This document shows positions 57,594 to 64,000 of a DNA stretch of 64,000 nucleotides, piece by piece. The position numbers were made by a program, and so were the translations under genes. How positions within the stretch are numbered: the first letter of the stretch is position 1; every line of letters begins with the position of its first letter. Source of the stretch: Acetobacter okinawensis JCM 25146 (lineage in GTDB: Bacteria > Pseudomonadota > Alphaproteobacteria > Acetobacterales > Acetobacteraceae); NCBI RefSeq assembly GCF_000613865.1, contig NZ_BAJU01000004.1, positions 80,969 to 144,968 on the forward strand. Direction: 5' to 3'. The notes beneath the pieces are model-generated. The model was not told the origin of the DNA, did not search any database, and was given only the letters and a program-made list of their open reading frames with translations.

Positions 57594-58595
57594 TTAAACC
57601 TGCTTAACAAAACCGACCAGTTTTTCGGCTTCCGAGACAATCGGCTCTGCAATCGCCTGAGCGCGTTGTGCGCCATTGTGCAGCATTTGCACCAGATAGG
57701 CCTCATCTTGCAAAAGCTGGCTGGTTTTTACGGCAATTGGTGCAATTTCATTCACCACAACTTCAGTTAACGCCGCCTTGAAAGGACCAAAGCCTTGTCC
57801 CTCATGCTGATCAAGCACCTGCTGCACGCTCATGCCAGACAGAGCAGCGTAAATTGATACAAGGTTTTTTGCTTCAGGCCGCCCCGTCAGCTCTGCCGGA
57901 GTGGAAGGGATAACACCAGTATCCGTTTTGGCACGCTTGATTTTTAGTGCAATCGCATCAGAATCATCAGTCAGCTCAATGCGGCTTTGGGCTGATGGAT
58001 CTGATTTAGACATTTTTTTGCTGCCATCCCGAAGGCTCATCACACGAGCGGCTTCGGGGGGAATAAGTGCTTCAACCTGCGGAAAAAACTCTACGCCGTA
58101 ATCATGGTTGAACTTCTGGGCAATATCGTTGGTCAATTCCAGATGCTGCTTCTGGTCTTCACCCACGGGCACACGTGTGGCCTTGTAGGCCAGTATGTCT
58201 GCTGCCATCAGATTGGGGTATACATAAAGACCCGCAGAGTGGTTTTCACGATCCTTACCAGCTTTGTCTTTAAACTGGGTCATGCGGTTCAGCCAGCCAA
58301 GACGGGCCACACAGTTAAAAATCCATGCCAAACGCGCATGGGCAGAAACTGCAGATTGATTGAATAGGATATGCCGTTCCGCATCAATCCCCGATGCAAG
58401 CAGAATGGCCGCCTGAGTAAGGGTGTGCTCCCGCAGCTTGGCAGGTTCCTGCCAGACCGTAATGGCATGCATGTCCACCAGACAGAATACACATTCGTGG
58501 TCCGCCTGTAGACTAACCCAGTTGCGGATCGCCCCCAGATAATTACCAAGCTGAGGAACGCCGGAAGGCTGAATACCAGAAAAAATACGTTGCAT
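57594..58595 (-). CDS. trpS: Tryptophanyl-tRNA synthetase
   Basis: 333 residues, class I synthetase. RIFSGIQPSGVPQLGNYLGA carries the HIGH-like motif (QLGN) and GSKKMSKSDPSAQSRIEL the KMSKS loop. Substrate pocket segments DMHAITVWQEP and GEDQKQHLELTNDIA are typical. It charges tRNA-Trp. A terminator-like hairpin lies in its upstream leader at 58642-58672. Confidence 0.96.
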   Translation of the reverse strand: MQRIFSGIQPSGVPQLGNYLGAIRNWVSLQADHECVFCLVDMHAITVWQEPAKLREHTLTQAAILLASGIDAERHILFNQSAVSAHARLAWIFNCVARLGWLNRMTQFKDKAGKDRENHSAGLYVYPNLMAADILAYKATRVPVGEDQKQHLELTNDIAQKFNHDYGVEFFPQVEALIPPEAARVMSLRDGSKKMSKSDPSAQSRIELTDDSDAIALKIKRAKTDTGVIPSTPAELTGRPEAKNLVSIYAALSGMSVQQVLDQHEGQGFGPFKAALTEVVVNEIAPIAVKTSQLLQDEAYLVQMLHNGAQRAQAIAEPIVSEAEKLVGFVKQV

Positions 58596-58930
58596 ACGGG
58601 TCTATCGCTATTGTCTGTAAGAATGAAAAATACTCAGCAAAAAGCAATCTGTCAGGTTCTGCCAGATTGCTTGAGCGCCGCGTACCACAAGACGGTATAA
58701 AACGGTCCGCCAAATCCCCTATGTTTTTGACCGACATCATGTTTCTCCTGCTTTTATCGTCTTGTGAGCGGCAAAAGGGGAGGGGAAGGGCATGACGGTT
58801 AACAGGTCAACATAACAGAGACATATCTGCAGAAGATCTTTCAGCCCAGATTGAACAGTCAGATCAATACATAAAACCACACGGTTGCGTGGGCATGGCC
58901 TACCGAAGGTACCACCATGCCCACCGTAAC
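58596..58930 (-). promoter_or_regulatory. Gap between FKBP and trpS with two hairpins
   Basis: No gene. It carries an inverted repeat at 58889-58924 (GTGGGCATGG/CCATGCCCAC), likely ending the FKBP transcript, and a second at 58642-58672 just upstream of trpS. Confidence 0.5.
58642..58672 (-). terminator. Terminator-like hairpin in the trpS leader
   Basis: On the minus strand AAGCAATCTG-GCAGAACCTGA-CAGATTGCTT is a perfect 10-base stem running into TTTT. It lies 47 bases before the trpS start codon, in the direction of transcription, and may be a read-through terminator for the genes upstream or an attenuator of trpS. Confidence 0.6.
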
Positions 58931-59430
58931 TCAGGGTGCACTGTGCGTATGTTCAACACCTAAGAGTTGAATGCGGAACACCAGAGGGCTATCGGACGGA
59001 ATAACCCCCATGGACCTGTGACCATAACCTAACTCAGGTGGCACATAGAGCATCCACGTATCCCCAACATGCATCAGGGGAAGCGCTTCCATCCAACCCT
59101 GCACCAGCCCATCAAGCGGCATCTGCATGTATGCCCCGTTGCCATGCTGGTCAGACCCGTCAAAAATAGATCCGTCTGGCAGACGTCCTTCATAGATCAG
59201 CATCATAACATCCCCCTTGCGGGGCTGCTCACCATCTTTGGGGCCGGATTCCAGAACTTTGTAAGCCAGACCATCTTCAGCACCGTCACGCCCGGTTGCG
59301 CGCGCAATTTGGCCATCTGCTGCGCGGGGGTCAGTTCAACATCTTCAGCCTTGTGCCCACCACAGGCACTCAACGACAAGGCCAGAGTGGCCGCAAGCAT
59401 ACACGGAACAAAAGAAAATCGACGGGACAT
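58931..59430 (-). CDS. FKBP-type peptidyl-prolyl isomerase lipoprotein, frameshifted in this sequence
   Basis: The first part has a lipoprotein signal (LAATLALSLSAC) and AEDVELTPAQQMAKLRAQPG. The second is the FKBP domain: VMMLIYEGRLPDGSIFDGSD, LVQGWMEALPLMHVGDTWML, YVPPELGYGHRSMGVIPSDS. Adding one A on the coding strand at 59276-59277 joins them as VTVLKDGLAYKVLESGPKDG. Catalyses proline isomerisation during folding of envelope proteins. It is the gene behind argG, 42 bases downstream. Confidence 0.88.
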
Positions 59431-59472
59431 GGTGTTTATGTGCTCCCTTGCAAAGTTCAGCAGAAGTGGCGC

Positions 59473-60714
59473 TTAAAGCGCGCCACCCTTACGGCCGATC
59501 TGCGCGCCAAGACGAAGCCGCAGGGCATTCAGCTTGATAAAGCCCTGAGCGTCCTCCTGATTATAAGCACCTTCGTCATCTTCAAAGGTTACAACGCGGG
59601 TGTCATACAGGCTATTGGGGCTTTCTCGGCCAACGCAAATAACGTTACCCTTGTACAGCTTGAGCCGCACACGACCGGTTACGGACTGCTGCGACGCGTC
59701 AATCAGGGCCTGCAGCATACGGCGTTCAGGGGAAAACCACAGACCATTGTACAGAATAGAGGCATAACGCGGCATCAGGCTGTCTTTAAGATGCATGGCT
59801 TCACGGTCCAGAGTAATGGACTCAATGCTGCGATGCGCCGTCAGCAGGATTGTGCCACCCGGTGTTTCGTACACGCCGCGGGACTTCATACCCACAAAGC
59901 GGTTCTCCACCAGATCAAGGCGACCAATCCCATTGGCCCGGCCAAGCTCATTCAGGCGGGTGAGCAGCGTTGCAGGGGACAGGGCCTCACCGTTAATGGC
60001 GACGGGATCACCACTGACAAAATCAATGGTAATTTCTGTTGCACGGTCGGGAGCTGCTTCGGGCGCAATTGTGCGCTGGAAAACAATTTCCTCCGGGGCT
60101 ATGGCCGGGTCTTCCAGCATTTTCCCTTCGGAAGAGGAGTGCAGCAGGTTGGCATCAACCGAGAACGGAGCTTCTCCACGCTTGTCCTTGGCAATAGGAA
60201 TCTGGTTTTCTTCAGCAAACGACAACAGACGGGTGCGAGAGGTCAGATCCCATTCACGCCAGGGCGCAATAACCGTGATGTCGGGCTTGAGGGCATAGTA
60301 AGCCAGTTCAAACCGGACCTGATCGTTCCCTTTGCCTGTCGCACCATGGGCAACAGCATCGGCCCCTACGGCTTCTGCAATTTCAATCTGACGCTGCGCG
60401 ATCAGGGGGCGGGCAATAGAAGTGCCCAGCAGGTACTGACCTTCGTAAAGCGTGTTGGCACGGAACATCGGGAAGACAAAATCCTTCACGAATGTCTCGC
60501 GCAGGTCTTCCACAAAAATTTCCTTAACGCCGAACATCTCGGCTTTCTTGCGTGCGGGCTCCAGTTCTTCGCCCTGCCCAAGATCAGCCGTAAAGGTTAC
60601 GACTTCACAGCCATAGGTCTTTTGCAGCCAACGCAGGATAACGGACGTATCCAGCCCACCCGAGTATGCCAGAACAACCTTTTTTACGTCTTTTTTGGCG
60701 GAAGTCGCGCCCAT
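59473..60714 (-). CDS. argG: Argininosuccinate synthase
   Basis: 413 residues. Condenses citrulline and aspartate with ATP. The N-terminal P-loop-like [20 protein letters not shown] is the ATP pyrophosphatase motif; [34 protein letters not shown] and [11 protein letters not shown] follow. The start at 60714 ([12 protein letters not shown]) has GGAG upstream; the frame extends 31 codons further without support. It is preceded by rlmN in the same direction, 119 bases away. Confidence 0.96.
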   Translation of the reverse strand: MGATSAKKDVKKVVLAYSGGLDTSVILRWLQKTYGCEVVTFTADLGQGEELEPARKKAEMFGVKEIFVEDLRETFVKDFVFPMFRANTLYEGQYLLGTSIARPLIAQRQIEIAEAVGADAVAHGATGKGNDQVRFELAYYALKPDITVIAPWREWDLTSRTRLLSFAEENQIPIAKDKRGEAPFSVDANLLHSSSEGKMLEDPAIAPEEIVFQRTIAPEAAPDRATEITIDFVSGDPVAINGEALSPATLLTRLNELGRANGIGRLDLVENRFVGMKSRGVYETPGGTILLTAHRSIESITLDREAMHLKDSLMPRYASILYNGLWFSPERRMLQALIDASQQSVTGRVRLKLYKGNVICVGRESPNSLYDTRVVTFEDDEGAYNQEDAQGFIKLNALRLRLGAQIGRKGGAL

Positions 60715-60833
60715 GCACCAATCTCCTGATCTCTTTGAATAACAGGTTTGCCCTTCTCCTATCACCGAGAAAGGCCCGGAGCCAGAGCGCTTTCCTGCTC
60801 CAGCCATGCTCGGGTAAGAAAAATATGTGTTTT

Positions 60834-62047
60834 TCAGGATAAAGGGGTGTTCCGTGACCGCTCACTTGCGGTTTTCAACTGCCCGCAGGCGGCCAGAATA
60901 TCCCGACCACGGGGCGTGCGGATAGGGGAGGCAAATCCCGCGTTCATGATAATTTCCGCAAATCGGTTCTGCTGCTCGCGCGTGGAAGGACGATAATCAC
61001 TCCCCGGCCACGGGTTGAAGGGAATCAGGTTAACCTTTGCCGGAATGTCCGCAATCAGCCTGACCAGTTCCCGTGCATCGGCCTCACTATCATTCACACC
61101 ACGCAGCATGATGTATTCAAAGGTAATCCGTCGCGCATTACTCGCCGCAGGATAGCGGCGGCAGGCAGCGAGCACTTCTTCAATCGGATATTTACGGTTG
61201 AGGGGAACAATTTCATCACGCAGGTCATTACGCACAGCGTGCAAGGAGACAGCAAGGTTAATACCCAACTCGTCCCCACAGCGGTCCATAAGTGGCACCA
61301 CCCCGGAGGTTGAAAGCGTAATCCTGCGCCGCGAGAGGCCAATACCTTCTCCATCCATGATAATTCGCATGGCCTTGGCAATATTTTCATAATTGTACAG
61401 CGGCTCCCCCATTCCCATCAGCACAATGGTGGAGAGCAGGCGAGGGGTATCGCCTTTGGGGCTTGGCCATTCGCCATAGGAATCCCGTGCAGCCATGAAC
61501 TGCCCCACGATTTCCGCAGCCCCCAGATTACGGACCAGCTTTTGGGTGCCGGTATGGCAGAATGTGCAGGATAACGTGCAGCAACCTGCGACGAGATGCA
61601 CACAGCACCACGGTCCTCGCGGCGGTCTGGAATATAGACGGTTTCTGCTTCCTGCCCATCGCGGAAACGGAACAGGAATTTCCGCGTTTCATCCTGAGAC
61701 GTCTGCACTGTGGAAGCCTCGGGCCGCGCGATAATGAATTTTTCTGCCAGTTTTTGCTGGAGCGGCTTGGCAATACTGCTCATGAGCGAAAAGTCAGTAA
61801 CACCCTGATGATAGATCCAGTGCCACAACTGCTTGGTTCGGAAAGGTTTTTCACCAATTTCGAGCAGAATTTCGGTCAGTTCCTCGCGGGAAAGGCCAAC
61901 AATGTCCCGCCGCCCATCCGCCGTTACCGGGGAAGGGGGGCTGAACAGAGCTGCTTTTGCCAGAATACGGGCGCGTTCCTCGGCGTTAAGCGCGGTAATG
62001 GCGTCAGCATCAGCAGGGGTAGAGGCGGAGGAAACGGGAGACGGCAT
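60834..62047 (-). CDS. rlmN: Dual-specificity rRNA/tRNA A2 methyltransferase RlmN, frameshifted in this sequence
   Basis: Radical SAM enzyme that methylates A2503 of 23S rRNA and A37 of some tRNAs. The N-terminal part has [18 protein letters not shown]. The SAM cluster [11 protein letters not shown] (CX3CX2C) begins the second frame, and [18 protein letters not shown] and [17 protein letters not shown] follow. Adding one G at 61582 restores [18 protein letters not shown]. The first ATG at 62047 is used; the longer frame begins at a TTG. The product is of normal length once joined. Confidence 0.93.
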
Positions 62048-62170
62048 GGGGATGGCACTGCTTCGCAAAATGTGGAGAAGTGACTTTATAACAAAAAAAC
62101 TGGCTGACAGATACCAGCCTCTTTACTCTCACATCTTCGCATCATTTTGCGTGGTGCAGCGCCGTACCCA

Positions 62171-62752
62171 TCACTGCGCTGCAGGTTGGCTCTTCAAAGC
62201 GCTTTGCAACCATGCCGCCATTGTCATCTTTGTGGTGTCCACATTATCCAGAATCATGCCAATAGTTTGCGCGGAATATGCGTCTGGCTTTGTATCGGCT
62301 GAAATGGGGAAGGATGGACGGGCAATTTCAATCGTCAGTGCCGGGCCCGCTGGTTTATCATCCCCAACATTCATACTGGCCGGGCCGGCGGCATCTTCCT
62401 GTATGTCGGCCACAACAGAGAGTTTTGTTGCTTCCGGATTTTGGCCAAAATAAAGATATGCATAGGTTGCGGCGGCCGAGAGTACGTCTTTTACCGTCTG
62501 GCGATACAGATCCGCCTGCCCGGATACACCGCTGACATGCACTGTAGCGGGGTCTGCCTTAATAGTCAGTACGCCAGCCTGCATGTCATCTTGCAGGACA
62601 AGTCCATCATGCTCATAGCCACGCAGCAGAGCACTCCCTGTTTCAGTCGTGGACTGTGCGGAAGTAGAGGGATGATGTACAGGGACCGCCCAAGCCAGAG
62701 AGCTGGATGTCAACAGGAAGGCGGCACCAAACAGGGTTGCTATCGTACGCAT
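62171..62752 (-). CDS. Secreted protein of unknown function (193 aa)
   Basis: Starts MRTIATLFGAAFLLTSSSLA with a signal peptide cut near AWAVP, preceded by GGGAAGGAAAAC. The mature part is rich in small residues and contains DVLSAAATYAYLYFGQNPEA and TIGMILDNVDTTKMTMAAWL. No domain is recognised. It lies between tlyA and rlmN on the same strand. It is probably a periplasmic protein of Acetobacteraceae. Confidence 0.65.
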   Translation of the reverse strand: MRTIATLFGAAFLLTSSSLAWAVPVHHPSTSAQSTTETGSALLRGYEHDGLVLQDDMQAGVLTIKADPATVHVSGVSGQADLYRQTVKDVLSAAATYAYLYFGQNPEATKLSVVADIQEDAAGPASMNVGDDKPAGPALTIEIARPSFPISADTKPDAYSAQTIGMILDNVDTTKMTMAAWLQSALKSQPAAQ

Positions 62753-62894
62753 GGTGCAGTTTTCCTTCCCTTGGTGATGACTTGATTTTTGTATTCTCTC
62801 GGAGAATTGTGGCAAAAAATCTGTTCATCTGCCATGCAAAAAACGGGAAGCAACCTGAAAATTTAATTTAACCTTTACGCACGCATCAGACTTT

Positions 62895-63635
62895 TTATGC
62901 CTTACGCTGCGCTGCGATCAGGAACTCCCTGTTCCCTTCCGGCCCCGTAATCGGGCTGGGTTCAATGCCCAACACCTGCCAGTCAGGCAGGTTGGACCAC
63001 CACTCCTGTATGGTCGCACACACAGCATCATGGACAGTCGGGTCCCGCACCACACCTTTTGCACCGATCTGCTCCCGCCCAGCCTCAAACTGCGGCTTAA
63101 TCAAAGCCACAGCCCAGGCATTATCTGCGGCCAGGCCAAGGGCTGCGGGCAATACCGTACGAAGCCCTATAAAACTCGCATCGCAGACAATCACTTCGGG
63201 TGCTACAGGTATGAGCGTTTTGTCCAGATAACGGGCATTGCACTTTTCAAGCACACTCACCCGCGCGTCAGAACGCAGCTTCCAGGCTAACTGCCCATGC
63301 CCGACATCAACAGCATAGACATGCTCTGCCCCGTGGGTCAGGAGCACATCCGTAAAGCCCCCGGTGGACGCTCCCACATCCAGACATTGCCGCCCGTTGG
63401 GAGAAAGACCGAAATGCTCCAGAGCATGCGCAAGCTTGCACCCACCGCGAGAAACCCATGGATGGTCCTGGCCACGCAATTCCAGCGCCGCATCTTCGGC
63501 CAACTGATCCCCTGCCTTGGCTACGCGCTTGGTGCCGCTAAAAACGAGCCCAGCCATGATCATGGCCTGCGCTTTTGTGCGACTTTCCACCAAGCCACGA
63601 TCAACAAGAAGCTGGTCCGCCCGCCGCCGAGCCAT
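62895..63635 (-). CDS. tlyA: rRNA 2'-O-methyltransferase TlyA / hemolysin-like S4-FtsJ protein
   Basis: 246 residues. An S4 RNA-binding domain (RADQLLVDRGLVESRTKAQA) precedes an FtsJ-type methyltransferase with CLDVGASTGGFTDVLLTHGA as SAM motif, VIVCDASFIGLRTVLPAALG and LIKPQFEAGREQIGAKGVVR. Mycobacterial TlyA methylates 16S and 23S rRNA at the 2'-O of cytidine. The start at 63635 lies four bases after the dxs stop, so it is cotranscribed with dxs, as in many alphaproteobacteria. Confidence 0.93.
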   Translation of the reverse strand: MARRRADQLLVDRGLVESRTKAQAMIMAGLVFSGTKRVAKAGDQLAEDAALELRGQDHPWVSRGGCKLAHALEHFGLSPNGRQCLDVGASTGGFTDVLLTHGAEHVYAVDVGHGQLAWKLRSDARVSVLEKCNARYLDKTLIPVAPEVIVCDASFIGLRTVLPAALGLAADNAWAVALIKPQFEAGREQIGAKGVVRDPTVHDAVCATIQEWWSNLPDWQVLGIEPSPITGPEGNREFLIAAQRKA

Positions 63636-63639
63636 GTAA

Positions 63640-64000
63640 TCAGGCCGTCCGTTCTTCCGTGACACTCACGCCGAGTGCGTTGAGTGCGGTTGCGACGATG
63701 TGGGGGGCGGAGAGCCCGGCCTCGTCATACTGTGCGTCCTGCGTGTTATGGTCGATAAAGCGGTCGGGCAGGGTCATGGGGCGGAAGCGTACCCGGTCCA
63801 GCAGGCCTGTGCGGGCCAGATGGTGGCAGACCTGTGTGGCAAACCCGCCTTCGGAGCCTTCTTCAATGGTAATCAGCACCGCGTGGTTGCGGGCGAGGTT
63901 TTCCACCAGTGCCGTATCAATCGGCTTGGCAAAGCGTGCATCGGCAACCGTGGGCGGCAGGCCACGGGCGGCCAGCATGTCGGCCGCCTGAAGGCACGCC
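63640..64000 (-). CDS. dxs: 1-deoxy-D-xylulose-5-phosphate synthase, C-terminal part (cut by window edge)
   Basis: The last 119 residues or so are present: ACLQAADMLAARGLPPTVAD, DARFAKPIDTALVENLARNH, ITIEEGSEGGFATQVCHHLA and RPMTLPDRFIDHNTQDAQYD. These are the transketolase C-domain of Dxs, the thiamine-dependent enzyme that opens the MEP isoprenoid pathway. The frame continues without a stop beyond 64000. It is followed directly by tlyA. Confidence 0.93.
   Translation of the reverse strand, partial: ACLQAADMLAARGLPPTVADARFAKPIDTALVENLARNHAVLITIEEGSEGGFATQVCHHLARTGLLDRVRFRPMTLPDRFIDHNTQDAQYDEAGLSAPHIVATALNALGVSVTEERTA

Noticed and set aside
58543..58740. Small protein upstream of trpS
   Set aside because: It spans the terminator-like hairpin, has no ribosome-binding site and no recognisable sequence.

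Overview
The window looks like a chromosomal segment of an acetic acid bacterium (Acetobacteraceae, closest in style to Acetobacter). The reasons are a five-helix membrane-bound PQQ glucose dehydrogenase (44602-47058), mannitol dehydrogenase and polyol-type permease genes, NodT-type efflux, an AdoCbl-dependent ribonucleotide reductase, moderately high GC, and alphaproteobacterial SOS operators of the form GTTC-N7-GTTC. The genus is inferred from gene content, not from a search.

Layout. 1-1480: an encapsulin shell gene (cut by the window edge) and its DyP peroxidase cargo, which carries a C-terminal docking peptide. 1.6-4.1 kb: class II ribonucleotide reductase. 4.2-6.8 kb: a lipocalin-like gene and two LysR regulators. 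6.9-11.9 kb: a tripartite drug/acid efflux operon (MFS, HlyD, NodT) ending in a pirin-like gene. 11.9-17.4 kb: Na+/H+ antiporter, Cu/Zn superoxide dismutase, MYG1 protein, metallo-beta-lactamase-fold hydrolase and a small gene whose ribosome-binding site lies in a hairpin. 17.5-22.4 kb: OprO/P-type porin plus sulfate-binding protein, lactonase, periplasmic peroxiredoxin. 22.4-28.8 kb: a divergent locus of ATP-grasp and alpha-E genes facing a transglutaminase and a zinc metallopeptidase, followed by an orphan peptide-binding protein. 29.4-35.5 kb: guaB, rsmB, a CPA1 antiporter, an L,D-transpeptidase and an orphan response regulator.

35.7-44.3 kb is the accessory part. A tRNA-Val(CAC) is followed by an SOS-boxed umuDC pair, an AT-rich porin cargo and a cassette of four small overlapping genes. 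The tRNA 3' end and the umuD region then repeat directly 4,788 bp downstream, opening a second, decayed copy of the same element (umuD pseudogene, IS remnants, cytochrome b561, ornithine-cyclodeaminase-like gene, degenerate cassette lipoprotein). The region ends near a tRNA with anticodon CAT (probably Ile2). The intact UmuD lacks both catalytic residues of the family (Ser60 to Thr47 and Lys97 to Ala84, by ungapped alignment to E. coli UmuD recalled from memory) and has a short arm, so it looks like a built-in UmuD' mimic.

44.6-56 kb: glucose dehydrogenase, an outer-membrane protein, a GAF-Fis regulator, a Dabb protein, an aldo-keto reductase, mannitol dehydrogenase, fumarase C and a polyol-type MFS permease. 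56-64 kb: core genes on the minus strand (TPR-glycosyltransferase, trpS, FKBP, argG, rlmN, a secreted protein, tlyA, and dxs cut by the edge).

A striking property of the sequence is that thirteen well-conserved genes carry fifteen single-base frameshifts, and every one is repaired by adding one base, nearly always by lengthening a homopolymer. guaB and rlmN are among them. This is most simply explained by uncorrected deletion errors in the assembly, so these genes are described here as one locus each.
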